A stretch of 64,000 nt of DNA from Acidimicrobiales bacterium (GCA_013912105.1 JACERY010000002.1:62001-126000); one strand, 5' to 3'; shown: positions 18,395 through 28,792, counted from the stretch's first letter. Program-made: numbers and translations. The notes: generated by a model not told the origin, from the sequence alone.

Positions 18395-19396
18395 ATGTCT
18401 ACAGAAAATCTTCCGGTAGCTATTGATGCTATGGGGGGCGACTATGCACCAGATGAAATAATCAAAGGTGCTCAGATGGCTTTAGATTCAGGTATCCCTG
18501 TCTTGCTAGTCGGGACTCCTGATGCTCTTAAGAGCGTGAAAGATATTCCTACTATTGAAGCAAGTGAAGTAATAGCAATGGACGATGACCCCGGCCAAAG
18601 TGTCCGAAGAAAAAAAGACTCTTCGCTGGTTCGTGCAGCAGAAGCTGTTCGAGATGGTAAAGCTTCAGCAATGATTAGTGCCGGAAATACTGGCGCAACT
18701 ATGGCTTCCGCTCTTTTAAGAATGGGAAGGTTAAAAGGAGTTTCAAGACCCGCTATCGCAACGCCTATTCCTGTGCTTGATGGCGATCATCCCGTTATTC
18801 TGCTTGATTCTGGTGCGAACGCAGAATGTCAACCAGAATGGCTTTTGCAATTCGCTGAAATGGGCGCAGTCTATGCACGAGACCGTTTCAGAATTGAGAA
18901 GCCAAAAGTGGGTCTATTATCAATAGGAGAGGAAGCCGGAAAAGGAAACCCGCTAGTTAAAGAATCGTTTGCTTATCTAGATTCCGAGGATTGGCAAAAA
19001 CGAAGTTCAGCGCGATTCATAGGAAATGTTGAAGGTCGCGACCTTATGAGTGGAGTCGCTGATGTGATAGTAACAGACGGTTTTACAGGCAACGTAGCTT
19101 TGAAAACGCTTGAAGGAACAGCAAAATCTATTGTGACGGCTTTATTGGGAGCTTTTTCCTCATCGCCTGATGCAGAACAGGGGGCTGAACTTCTAGCCCC
19201 AGCATTGCTTCCGCTTTATGCGAAACTTGACCCTGATTCGGTGGGCGGAGCTGTTCTCCTTGGCGTTAAAGGTATAGCGATGGTCAGTCATGGTTCCTCT
19301 TCTGCAAAAGCAATTCTTAATGCAGCTCAAACAGCATATGAGCTTGCAGTAGACAACCATGTTGAGCATTTGCAAGCAATACTTCTCACCAAGTAA
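18395..19396 (+). CDS. plsX: Phosphate acyltransferase PlsX
   Basis: PVAIDAMGGDYAPDEIIKGA, SAGNTGATMASALLRMGRLKGVSRPAIATPIP, DGFTGNVALKTLEG. Confidence 0.96.
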   Translation: MSTENLPVAIDAMGGDYAPDEIIKGAQMALDSGIPVLLVGTPDALKSVKDIPTIEASEVIAMDDDPGQSVRRKKDSSLVRAAEAVRDGKASAMISAGNTGATMASALLRMGRLKGVSRPAIATPIPVLDGDHPVILLDSGANAECQPEWLLQFAEMGAVYARDRFRIEKPKVGLLSIGEEAGKGNPLVKESFAYLDSEDWQKRSSARFIGNVEGRDLMSGVADVIVTDGFTGNVALKTLEGTAKSIVTALLGAFSSSPDAEQGAELLAPALLPLYAKLDPDSVGGAVLLGVKGIAMVSHGSSSAKAILNAAQTAYELAVDNHVEHLQAILLTK

Positions 19397-19471
19397 ATTT
19401 TCTTGAATTCCCTCCAAGCAGAAAGCCTTAGAATCGCTTAAACTCATCGTGCGACAGAAAGACAGGTGCCC

Positions 19472-19762
19472 ATGCCAGCAGAAACCCATATGGAACAAGA
19501 ACCGCTCGGAAGAGAACAGCTACTTCAACTTGTTAAAGATCGATTGGCTGAGATACTAGAAGTAGAGCCTAGCTCTATCAACGAAGGGGATTCCTTTGCA
19601 GATGATCTGGACGCTGATTCGCTGGCATTAATTGAGCTAGTTGAAGCTATCGAAGAAGAATTAGCGGAAAGGTCAATTGATTTTAGAATAGACGACGAGG
19701 ATTTAGAAGATCTAAAGAGCGTACGAGATGCGGTTGACTATGTGCATAGTAGGTTGGGTTAA
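19472..19762 (+). CDS. acpP: Acyl carrier protein
   Basis: DSFADDLDADSLALIELVEAIEEEL with phosphopantetheine DSL; between plsX and rnc. A GTG at 19466 is an alternative start. Confidence 0.95.
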   Translation: MPAETHMEQEPLGREQLLQLVKDRLAEILEVEPSSINEGDSFADDLDADSLALIELVEAIEEELAERSIDFRIDDEDLEDLKSVRDAVDYVHSRLG

Positions 19763-19770
19763 TTAAACCC

Positions 19771-20439
19771 TTGGACAGTGATCGCAGCGGAGATTTCTCC
19801 GCCAGAATTAATTATGAGTTCAAAGATCCAGAGCTTCTGCGTGTTGCTCTAACACATAAATCTTGGTCTGCTGAGAACAAAGGTTCAAAACCAAACGAAA
19901 AGTTAGAGTTTCTCGGAGATTCGGTTCTTGGGCTTATAGTTACAGAATATATTTTTAGAGAATACCCCGATTTAACAGAAGGCCAACTCTCTCTTCTTCG
20001 GTCAGTTGTTGTTGGGCATAACTGTCTTTCTAAGATTGCTGATGATCTTGAGTTGGGCTCATATCTAAAACTTGGGAATGCATCTGTTTCACCAGCCTTA
20101 CTAGAAGATGCCCTAGAAGCTGTAATCGGGGCAATCTATCTTGACGGTGGGTGGTCACAAGCAGAAGATTTTGTTTTAGAGATCCTAGAATCAAAGATCG
20201 ATGAATATTCAACTCAGAATAATGAAGATTATAAGAGCAGGCTAAAGATTATTTTTGAGCAGGAATTATCATCCACGCCTCGTTATAGCATCACAGCTGA
20301 CGGCCCAGATCATGAGAAACATTTCTATGCCACAATAAGTATTAATGGAGAAATTATCGGACAAGGTGAAGGCAGAAGTAAAAAAGAGGCAGAGCAATCA
20401 GCAGCCGGAGAAGCGTTGAAAAGATTTTCTAATGAATAA
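19771..20439 (+). CDS. rnc: Ribonuclease III
   Basis: NEKLEFLGDSVLGLIVTEYIF, EDALEAVIGAIYLDGG, C-terminal dsRBD GRSKKEAEQSAAGEALKRF. Confidence 0.96.
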   Translation: MDSDRSGDFSARINYEFKDPELLRVALTHKSWSAENKGSKPNEKLEFLGDSVLGLIVTEYIFREYPDLTEGQLSLLRSVVVGHNCLSKIADDLELGSYLKLGNASVSPALLEDALEAVIGAIYLDGGWSQAEDFVLEILESKIDEYSTQNNEDYKSRLKIIFEQELSSTPRYSITADGPDHEKHFYATISINGEIIGQGEGRSKKEAEQSAAGEALKRFSNE

Positions 20440-20493
20440 GATGCGAAAGAAACCGGTAAAATGCGGAATCACGATACTGGATTTAAGGAAAGA

Positions 20494-21336
20494 ATGATCG
20501 AACTCCCAGAAATTGAAACTATTCGAAGAGACTTAGAGCGCGATTGCGTTGGGAAAAAAGTTAAGTCGGTTGAAGTTCTAAAGACGAAAACAGTCGGTGG
20601 ACCAAAATCGAAAGCACTAATTGAAGCAGATCTCGATCAAACAAAAGTTGAGTCTGTCGGACGTATCGGAAAATTACTTAGGTTTGATTTCTCCAATGAC
20701 AAAAGTCTATTAGTAGGGCTAGGGACTGGCGGACAAATTCTTCGACTTCCAAATAAAGCAGAAATGCATGCGAAAACACAGTTCCTCATCACATTTACGC
20801 AGACTGGGCAAATGCGACTTTTGGATCATATCGGTGATGCTTCTGTATCTTTTCATGCGACAGAAGAAATAGCAGAGGATCGTCCAGAACTATTTGAATA
20901 TGGAATAGACCCGATAGAACACTCTCAACAGATAACTTGGGGGGATTTTGCCCACTACCTACATGCCAGAAAAGCCAAACTGAAAACACTACTCATAGAT
21001 GAGTCGTTTGTTATCGGGATCGGCCCAATGTATGCAGATGAAATTCTTTTCGAAGCTGGTCTTAAATACGATCGAGTTTCTGATTCGCTAACAACAAACG
21101 AAGTACGCAGACTATGGCAGGCAATTGTTCAAACCCTTTATGATGCTGTTAAATACCGGGGATCAACAATTGAAGGGAGCCTATTCGTTGATCCGAACGG
21201 GGAACCAGGGGTCTACCAAGACCATCATAGGGTGTTTCAGAAACATGGAGAACTGAGTCCAAGGTCGCGAAAACCAATCGTAAGATCTAAATTTGGTGGC
21301 ATCTGGACTTACTACTGCGAGCAAAGCCAAGTATAA
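20494..21336 (+). CDS. MutM/Fpg-like protein, apparently catalytically degenerate
   Basis: MIELPEIETIRRDLERDCVGKKVKSVEV... and GIGPMYADEILFEAGLKYDR align with Fpg, but Pro2, the DPRxFG-type motif, the distal Arg and three zinc-finger Cys are replaced. Start set at 20494 (SD aaggaaag). Confidence 0.82.
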   Translation: MIELPEIETIRRDLERDCVGKKVKSVEVLKTKTVGGPKSKALIEADLDQTKVESVGRIGKLLRFDFSNDKSLLVGLGTGGQILRLPNKAEMHAKTQFLITFTQTGQMRLLDHIGDASVSFHATEEIAEDRPELFEYGIDPIEHSQQITWGDFAHYLHARKAKLKTLLIDESFVIGIGPMYADEILFEAGLKYDRVSDSLTTNEVRRLWQAIVQTLYDAVKYRGSTIEGSLFVDPNGEPGVYQDHHRVFQKHGELSPRSRKPIVRSKFGGIWTYYCEQSQV

Positions 21337-21397
21337 AAAATTGAAAAAAATGAACTACAAACGTGTAATTTGTCTCTAGAGCGACTAGTTTCACGCT

Positions 21398-24300
21398 GTG
21401 TTCTTGAAATCAATGACTCTTAAAGGATTCAAGTCTTTTGCTGAATCTACAACATTAGAATTTGAACCTGGGGTTACGGTTGTCGTGGGCCCCAATGGCA
21501 GCGGAAAATCAAATGTGGTCGATGCAGTCGCTTGGGTTTTGGGTGCGCAAGCACCAGGTGCCGTTCGGTCCCAAAAAATGGATGACGTAATTTTTGCTGG
21601 AACCGCTAAGCGCGCTGCACTGGGCCGCGCTGAAGTTTCATTAACAATTGATAATTCAGCAAAGGTTCTTCCACTTGATTTTAACGAAATCACTATAAGC
21701 CGAACTTTATTTAGAAATGGTGAAAGTGAATACGCTATGAATAGCGTCCCTTGCCGTCTTCTTGATATCCAGGATCTCCTCAGTGACTCAGGAGTTGGGC
21801 GACACCAGCACGTGATTGTTTCACAGGGTCAAATTGATGCCGTATTAAATGCCAAACCTGAAGATAGGCGCTCAATAATCGAAGAGGCTGCTGGAGTTTT
21901 GAAATATAGGAAACGAAGAGAAAAGTCAGAACGTAGGCTAAAGGCAACTGAGGAGAATATTACCAGACTGCAAGATTTGCTAAGGGAGGTTAGAAGGCAA
22001 CTAAAACCACTTGAACGTCAAGCAGATGCAGCTAGACGGCATGGTTCGTTATTTGATGAACTCACTGCATTACGACGGCATCTTGCTGGTAAAGAAATAA
22101 CGTCTTTACGTGAGGGGTTAAAAGCAGTTCAGGGGGCTAAAAAAGAAATTGAAACTACTGAACGAGATACCCGTTCAATGTTGTCCGGATTAGACAGTCA
22201 AATAGAAAAATCAGAAGAACAATTAGCAACGACTGGGGTAGATGCAGCAGCTGACAACCTAGCACAAACTGAAGGGCTTAAAGAACGAGCTAAAGGGCTA
22301 TCAGCACTACTAGCCGAACGAATAGGGAGCATTTATAGGCAAATGGAGATGCAGGTTGACCAGGGAGTTGTCGAGACTTTAGAAGCAGAAACTGCCAGGT
22401 TGCGTAAAGACTTAGAAGATTCGGCTATCTCGCGAGTTGAACTTGAACCGGCAACTAAGGAAGTAGCCGAAGCAGAGAAAGAACTAGAGCTTCAACGCTC
22501 GGATTTTCATGGCGGATTAAAAACAGAAGTAGAAAAACATGGAACAGCAGCTGCAGAGTCGCGTGGACAACTTGCAGTAATAAATGCAACTATTGAGAAT
22601 CTGCAAACGAAGATCGTTGAGTTGAGTACTGAACTCGCACAACAGAAACACGCAGAAAAAAATGGACTCATTAGGTCAGGGGATCTAAATGTCCAATTAG
22701 GCCTGATGGGTGATGCTAGAGACAAAGCAGAAGCTAGCTATAAGCAGATTGCAGAAGAAACTGAAAGACTTATTCAAAGCGTTGGCATTGCCCAGGAAAA
22801 ACGTGCAGAAGCCCAGCTAGAGAGTAAAGCTTGGGTTGCTCGCGCTGATGCGTTATCGCTAGCTCTGGATGAGACGAGAAAATTAAGCGGTATTGAAGAA
22901 GTCTCAGGTATGGACGGTGTTCTCGGTTCACTATTAGAATTAATTAGCATTGATGAGGGGTGGGAAGCAGCAGTTGAATCAGCGGTTGGATATTTTGCTG
23001 CTTCGGTTATCGTAAGTGACGTTGAAACAGCTAAAGAAGCCCTAAGGAAACTTCTGGATTCCGGGCGTTCCGGAGGGGTTATTGTTACTCCTAACACTGT
23101 GCAATCGAAGGCCCCGCAAAGCACACTTAGAGAGCACGTCCATTCCGACTCTTCAGAGATAGAAGCTCTTCTTGATAACTTTATCGGGCAAACACAAGTC
23201 GTTTCAGACTGGGGAATTGGAGTAGAGAAATCACTTCTATCGCCAGAAAGTATCTTTGTAACTATGCAAGGCGATCATTTCAGTCCCCATGGGTGGAGGG
23301 TAGGCGCTGCAGGCACTGGAGCAACCGGAAGTGCTCTTGACGAAGCTATAGAAAAATCCCAAGAAGCATTGGGAACGGTTCGGCTAAGAGAACAAGAATT
23401 TGAAAAATGCCAGCGCGATTTAGCGCAATCGAATAGGAATCTTGTCGCTTCCGAAGAAGCATTGGTTCAAGCAAAACGAGATTTTGATGAAATTAAGGAA
23501 GTGAAATCAAGAACTGAAAGTGATCTTCGTGCCTTACGCGTAGAAATAGATAGTCTGGAGAAACAAGAGGTTTCTCTAAAGGAAAATATTGAAGAACAGA
23601 TTCTTTCCCAAACACGTCTTGTAGGGGAACTGCCAGAATTGGAGACTCACGAGAGAGAAGCTCTGGAAAGAACTAAATCTGCTGAAAAGAGAAGGCAAGA
23701 GTTAGATAGAAAAGCAGCTCAGATAGGGGCTAAGAGAACAGCGGTAGATGTCCAAATTGCCTCGATCCAAGAAAGAGAAAATTTTCTGCAAGGAAGGCTC
23801 CGAGAGATTGAAGATCGTCTTAATGGCTATACAGATCAACGAAGTGAGGCTGAATCTAGAAGGCTCACATTAGAGAAAAGACTTCGTCTCTCCCAATTCC
23901 TGAAGACAATAGTAGAAGAGAAGTCTTCAAAGGTTGAAATAGAACTTCAAGAACTGCGACGACTTCGACAGGAACAATCAAATTCAGCTCAAATAGCTGT
24001 GGAACAACTTGAAAAATTCAGGAATCAACGATCAGAGAACGAAAAAAAATTAAGTCAGTTGCGTGAAGAACTCCATAGATCTGACCTTAAGGAATCTGAG
24101 TACACGTTGAAGTTAGAGGCACTAACAGAGACAGTAAGAAGAGAGTTAGATTGCGAACCAAGAACTGCGGTCATTACAGATTGTCCTCCACTGGAAGGGA
24201 TATCAGCGAAAGCGCGCGTTAGAGAGTTAGAAAGAGAACTCAAAATCATGGGGCCGATCAATCCTCTCGCTCTTGAAGAATATGAAGAGCTAAATGAACG

Positions 24301-24895
24301 CTTTGAGTTTCTGCAGGCTCAGTTAGAAGATGTCCGAGGGTCTAGACGTGAACTAAACAAGGTCATTAAAGCAATTGATCATGAAATCGTTGCGGTTTTC
24401 TCCGCTGCCTATGCAGATATTAGTACGAATTTTGAAAATCTCTTTTCGTCACTTTTTCCTGGTGGAGAAGGGGCCCTCAAGTTAACAGAACCGAACAATT
24501 TGCTACAGACAGGAATTGAGATAGAGGCAAAACCTTCTGGGAAAAACATCAAAAAGTTATCTTTGCTATCCGGCGGTGAGCGTTCGCTTACCTCTCTGGC
24601 ATTTCTTTTCGCAATTTTCCGAAGCAGGCCTTCGCCATTTTATGTAATGGATGAGGTGGAAGCCGCTTTAGATGATGTCAATCTTCAACGATTCCTGCAG
24701 TTGGTGAAGGAATTTAGAGATGAAGCGCAGTTGATTATCGTGAGCCACCAGAAGCGAACCATGGAAACCGCCGATTGCTTATATGGGGTCACTATGAAAC
24801 CGGGCGGATCATCAAAGATTATTAGTGAAAAACCAGAGATTGAAAATAGAAATTCACTTTTCGAGATGGCCGACGCAAAGATAGGTAAAGCCTAA
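21398..24895 (+). CDS. smc: Chromosome segregation protein SMC
   Basis: LKGFKSFAESTTLEFEPGVTVVVGPNGSGKSNVVDAVAWVLG, coiled coils, hinge, KLSLLSGGERSLTSLAFLFAIF, YVMDEVEAALDDVN. Confidence 0.98.
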   Translation: MFLKSMTLKGFKSFAESTTLEFEPGVTVVVGPNGSGKSNVVDAVAWVLGAQAPGAVRSQKMDDVIFAGTAKRAALGRAEVSLTIDNSAKVLPLDFNEITISRTLFRNGESEYAMNSVPCRLLDIQDLLSDSGVGRHQHVIVSQGQIDAVLNAKPEDRRSIIEEAAGVLKYRKRREKSERRLKATEENITRLQDLLREVRRQLKPLERQADAARRHGSLFDELTALRRHLAGKEITSLREGLKAVQGAKKEIETTERDTRSMLSGLDSQIEKSEEQLATTGVDAAADNLAQTEGLKERAKGLSALLAERIGSIYRQMEMQVDQGVVETLEAETARLRKDLEDSAISRVELEPATKEVAEAEKELELQRSDFHGGLKTEVEKHGTAAAESRGQLAVINATIENLQTKIVELSTELAQQKHAEKNGLIRSGDLNVQLGLMGDARDKAEASYKQIAEETERLIQSVGIAQEKRAEAQLESKAWVARADALSLALDETRKLSGIEEVSGMDGVLGSLLELISIDEGWEAAVESAVGYFAASVIVSDVETAKEALRKLLDSGRSGGVIVTPNTVQSKAPQSTLREHVHSDSSEIEALLDNFIGQTQVVSDWGIGVEKSLLSPESIFVTMQGDHFSPHGWRVGAAGTGATGSALDEAIEKSQEALGTVRLREQEFEKCQRDLAQSNRNLVASEEALVQAKRDFDEIKEVKSRTESDLRALRVEIDSLEKQEVSLKENIEEQILSQTRLVGELPELETHEREALERTKSAEKRRQELDRKAAQIGAKRTAVDVQIASIQERENFLQGRLREIEDRLNGYTDQRSEAESRRLTLEKRLRLSQFLKTIVEEKSSKVEIELQELRRLRQEQSNSAQIAVEQLEKFRNQRSENEKKLSQLREELHRSDLKESEYTLKLEALTETVRRELDCEPRTAVITDCPPLEGISAKARVRELERELKIMGPINPLALEEYEELNERFEFLQAQLEDVRGSRRELNKVIKAIDHEIVAVFSAAYADISTNFENLFSSLFPGGEGALKLTEPNNLLQTGIEIEAKPSGKNIKKLSLLSGGERSLTSLAFLFAIFRSRPSPFYVMDEVEAALDDVNLQRFLQLVKEFRDEAQLIIVSHQKRTMETADCLYGVTMKPGGSSKIISEKPEIENRNSLFEMADAKIGKA

Positions 24896-25011
24896 TTCGC
24901 TTAATTCTTTAAACAAGTATTCTTCACTCATGCTCATTTCAGCGAGTAAATATGTATACCTTTTCGCTAGAATGGAACTTGCATCAAACAATAAAAGTGA
25001 GAGATTCGTCA

Positions 25012-26202
25012 ATGAGCGACTGGAATCAGTCAGAACGCAAAAACTCCCGATCTTGGGAGAGCAACGATAACTTTCAATTTTGGCCATCTGATCCAATTCC
25101 GCTAAACCAATCAAGGTTATTAAGAAAAAAGACTTCAGCGAAGAAAAAAAAATATCACATTCTGCGAGTGCTAACTTGGGTGGTGTTCCTTGGTGGAGGA
25201 GTAGTCATAGGTCTTACGCTTGCCGGTAGTGAAGAAGTAGCTGTTTCGAAAACTGATGCTGTCCCAAATATTGAGGTAACCCAATTATCTTCGCCAATAG
25301 TTGGTGATGTCGATGAGCCAGTAGCGGCTGTGGCTGAAGCTGTTGCTCCGTCAGTTGTTCGAATAGATACCCCAACAGGAACTGGTAGCGGAATTATTTA
25401 TGATTCAGCTGGAGCTGTAGTAACCAATGCACATGTGGTTCGGGGCGCTGAATCTGTGGAGATTCAACTTGCAGACGGAACTCGTGCAACAGGTAAAGTT
25501 TTAGGATCAGACCCGAACGTAGATATCGCTATCGTCCAGATCCAGGAAAATTATACATTCAAACAAGCAAGCTTTGCTTCTTTGGAGACAGTGAGAGTTG
25601 GCCAGCTAGCGGTCGCTATTGGGAGCCCGTTTGGGTTAGAACAAAGCGTGACGGCAGGAATCGTTTCAGCTATTAATCGAGCAGTTCCAAGTGCAAATAT
25701 TGAAGATGGGTCGAGAACCATCGTTGAGATGATTCAAACTGATGCCCCAATTAATCCCGGAAATTCAGGTGGCGCATTGGTTGATAGGCAAGGAAGAGTT
25801 GTAGGAATGAACACGCTTATTCGAACAGACGGAACTGTTGAAGGAAATTTGGGAGTTGGTTTTGCTATTCCTACAGACACTATTTTCCTTGTCACTGAAA
25901 GAATCATCAATGGAGAGTCACTAGAAAATGGGTTCTTGGGTATCAGTGGCCAAAATCCTACAATTGGAAGGGCAGGAGCTCTCATTATTGATGTTGTAGA
26001 AGATAGCCCTGCCTCTATTAGCGGCCTAGAATCAGGTGATTTAATAATAGAAATTGATGATTCACCTATACTTGGAATGTCTGAGCTAGCTGCACGTATT
26101 AGGTTAAGTTCTCCTGGAACGACTATAGAGATAAAAATTATAAGAAATGGTGAGCAAGTGAGTCTGCCCGTGACACTGGGAACGTTAGGGAGTTTTGACT
26201 GA
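25012..26202 (+). CDS. HtrA/DegP-like S1C serine protease with PDZ domain, membrane anchored
   Basis: TM segment VLTWVVFLGGGVVIGLTLAG, His in VVTNAHVVRGAE, DPNVDIAIVQI, PINPGNSGGALVDRQGRVVGMNT, PDZ-like C-terminus. Confidence 0.93.
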   Translation: MSDWNQSERKNSRSWESNDNFQFWPSDPIPLNQSRLLRKKTSAKKKKYHILRVLTWVVFLGGGVVIGLTLAGSEEVAVSKTDAVPNIEVTQLSSPIVGDVDEPVAAVAEAVAPSVVRIDTPTGTGSGIIYDSAGAVVTNAHVVRGAESVEIQLADGTRATGKVLGSDPNVDIAIVQIQENYTFKQASFASLETVRVGQLAVAIGSPFGLEQSVTAGIVSAINRAVPSANIEDGSRTIVEMIQTDAPINPGNSGGALVDRQGRVVGMNTLIRTDGTVEGNLGVGFAIPTDTIFLVTERIINGESLENGFLGISGQNPTIGRAGALIIDVVEDSPASISGLESGDLIIEIDDSPILGMSELAARIRLSSPGTTIEIKIIRNGEQVSLPVTLGTLGSFD

Positions 26203-26233
26203 TGGATATAGATTCTTCGAATCTGGTAAATTA

Positions 26234-27130
26234 ATGCCCCGCATATCTAGCGAGATTTCAAAAACAAGAAACAAATTTTCTTTATTCTCAAAGTTTCAAA
26301 AAGATAAGCTTCTAGACCCTAACTTTTGGACCGAAGCCGAAGAGGCGCTCATCCAAGCAGACGTTGGCGTGAGTACATCAATGTCATTGATTTTGGCTGT
26401 TAGGGAAGAGGTGAAGAAAAAGAATTTAACCTCAAAAGAAGCAGTAGTTGAGTGCATTAAGGACAACCTTAAAGGAATTCTCTCAAATTGTGATAGAAGG
26501 TTAAATACTGAAGGAAACCCCACAGTCTGGATTTTTGTTGGTGTCAATGGAGTGGGGAAAACTACTTCAATCGGGAAAATAGCATATTGGAAAAACGTAT
26601 TAGGAACAGAAGTAGTTCTTGCAGCAGGAGACACATTTCGTGCTGCTGCATCAGAACAGTTAGAAAAGTGGGGTCAAGAAATTAACTCACAGGTGATCCG
26701 GGGTGGTGAAGGCGCTGACCCAAGTTCTGTAATTTTTGATGCTATTGAGCATGCTCACGCATCTTCAATCCCCCTCGTACTGGCAGATACAGCAGGAAGA
26801 CTTCATACAAAAACAAATCTCATGGACGAATTATCTAAAATACAACGAGTAGCGAGTAAAGGATCCGGAACAGTATCAGAAATCTTGCTTGTCTTAGATG
26901 CAACTACAGGTCAAAATGGTTTAGAACAAGCAAAAAGCTTTTCTTCAGCAGTTGATATTTCAGGAATAGTATTAACAAAACTTGATGGATCATCTCGTGG
27001 AGGAATTATTTTCGCAATTCAGGAAACAACAGGGATTCCTGTGAAATTCATAGGAGTTGGGGAGAAGCCCCAAGATTTGATTCCATTTGATTCTGACGAC
27101 TTTGTAGAAGCCCTATTTGATTTTCACTAA
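26234..27130 (+). CDS. ftsY: Signal recognition particle receptor FtsY
   Basis: GVNGVGKTTSIGKIAYW, AAGDTFRAAASEQLEKW, LADTAGRLHTKTNLMDEL, LTKLDGSSRGGIIFAI. Confidence 0.95.
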   Translation: MPRISSEISKTRNKFSLFSKFQKDKLLDPNFWTEAEEALIQADVGVSTSMSLILAVREEVKKKNLTSKEAVVECIKDNLKGILSNCDRRLNTEGNPTVWIFVGVNGVGKTTSIGKIAYWKNVLGTEVVLAAGDTFRAAASEQLEKWGQEINSQVIRGGEGADPSSVIFDAIEHAHASSIPLVLADTAGRLHTKTNLMDELSKIQRVASKGSGTVSEILLVLDATTGQNGLEQAKSFSSAVDISGIVLTKLDGSSRGGIIFAIQETTGIPVKFIGVGEKPQDLIPFDSDDFVEALFDFH

Positions 27131-27189
27131 GAGATTCTAATCCATAGTATTAAGCACGATGCAACAACTAATTACGATAAGAGAAATCA

Positions 27190-28617
27190 ATGTTTGAAAA
27201 TCTTACCGACCGTATCGGGGATATATTTGGGCGACTCAGAAGCAAAGGACGTTTATCTGAAGCTCAAATAGACGACGTGATCGAAGAAGTGCGGATAGCT
27301 TTACTTGAAGCAGACGTCAATCTCCAAGTAGCAAAAGATTTCCAAAAAAGCGTTCGTGAGCGATGCTTGGAAACTGAAATTCACAAAGCATTAAATCCAG
27401 CGCAACAGGTTATTAAAGCAGTTAATGAAGAACTTGTAAGTATTCTTGGCGGCGAAACCCTGACGATTAGTTACGCAGATAAACCTCCGACAGTGGTTCT
27501 TCTTGCAGGGTTACAAGGAGTTGGAAAGACTACGAATGCTGTAAAGTTGGCAAAATGGTTTAAATCGCAGGGAAGAAATCCACTTCTTATTGGAGCAGAC
27601 CTCCAAAGACCAGCAGCTGTCGAACAACTAAGAACATTAGCATCTTCGATACAAGTCCCAGTATTTTCTCAAGAATCGGACCCTGTAAGTGTCGTAAAAC
27701 AAGGAATCCAAGAAGCAAAAAATACCGGAAGAGATGTTGTTATCTGTGACACTGCCGGCCGTTTGACAATTGATGAAGAGATGATGCAGCAGATTCGCCA
27801 GATCTCTGACCAGATAGAACCGCATTACACTCTTCTAGTTATCGATGCAATGACCGGTCAAGAGGCTGTAAACGTTGCTGAGTCTTTCGATAATAAGCTT
27901 TCAATTGATGCGATGATCCTAACAAAACTAGATGGAGACGCAAGAGGTGGTGCTGCGCTATCAGCTAAGTCCGTTGTCGGAAAACCAATCGCTTTTGCTT
28001 CCATTGGAGAGAAGATTGAAGATTTTGAATTATTCCATCCTGACCGGCTAGCAAGCAGGATTCTTGGTATGGGAGATGTTTTGACTCTCATTGAAAAAGC
28101 TGAGGACGCTTTTGATGAGAAGGAAGCGGAATTAGCAACACAAAAACTAATCAGTGGCCAATTTACCCTTGAAGATTTCCTCGACCAAATGCGACAACTT
28201 AAGAAAATGGGACCTTTGGAAAATATTGTAGGTATGATGCCGGACTTGCCTCCTGGAGCTGACCCTTCCGATGTAGATGAAAGTCGTCTCGTAAGAATGG
28301 AAGCAATCATTACCTCGATGACACTTGAAGAGCGTCAATCTCCAGTCATGATCGATGGTTCACGTCGAAGTAGAATAGCTAAGGGGTCTGGAACTAGCGT
28401 TCAGGAAGTCAGTCTTTTATTAAAGCAATTTAAAGAAATAAAACGTATGATGAAGGGGGCTGTGAAGCCACGAAAAAATAATAAAAGAAAGGGACCAAAT
28501 AAGCGCAAAAAGGTTAAACCAAGCTCACGAGTTAAACAGAAAAAAACTTTAAATCAGGCGTTATCTGATACCTCAAAGCAGTTTGATCTAGGTGAATTCG
28601 GGACATTTCAAAATTAA
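27190..28617 (+). CDS. ffh: Signal recognition particle protein Ffh
   Basis: LLAGLQGVGKTTNAVKLAKWFK, GADLQRPAAVEQL, CDTAGRLTIDEEMM, TKLDGDARGGAALS, M domain FTLEDFLDQMRQLKKMGPLENIVGMMP. Confidence 0.97.
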   Translation: MFENLTDRIGDIFGRLRSKGRLSEAQIDDVIEEVRIALLEADVNLQVAKDFQKSVRERCLETEIHKALNPAQQVIKAVNEELVSILGGETLTISYADKPPTVVLLAGLQGVGKTTNAVKLAKWFKSQGRNPLLIGADLQRPAAVEQLRTLASSIQVPVFSQESDPVSVVKQGIQEAKNTGRDVVICDTAGRLTIDEEMMQQIRQISDQIEPHYTLLVIDAMTGQEAVNVAESFDNKLSIDAMILTKLDGDARGGAALSAKSVVGKPIAFASIGEKIEDFELFHPDRLASRILGMGDVLTLIEKAEDAFDEKEAELATQKLISGQFTLEDFLDQMRQLKKMGPLENIVGMMPDLPPGADPSDVDESRLVRMEAIITSMTLEERQSPVMIDGSRRSRIAKGSGTSVQEVSLLLKQFKEIKRMMKGAVKPRKNNKRKGPNKRKKVKPSSRVKQKKTLNQALSDTSKQFDLGEFGTFQN

Positions 28618-28652
28618 AAAGAAATCTGAAAAAAGAAATATCTCAAAGATCA

Positions 28653-28682
28653 TTGAACCCGCGTTTTTTTTCGGCACAATAT
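28653..28682 (+). promoter_or_regulatory. Weak promoter-like motif upstream of rpsP
   Basis: TTGAAC, 18-nt spacer, CAATAT. Confidence 0.2.
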
Positions 28683-28792
28683 GTGACGACTGAAAAGTAA
28701 ACTTATGTGTGTGTATCTGAAGGAAACCAAATAGGATACGAACTTACCTAGAAGAGATAGCGCAAGTGGCCATATCTCAGAAAGAAGAAAAC

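Noticed and set aside
24854-25114. 86-aa minus-strand ORF across the smc-htrA junction
   Set aside because: Overlaps both flanking genes and their likely regulatory gap; no motif.
27858-28310. 150-aa minus-strand ORF
   Set aside because: Antisense to ffh; shadow.
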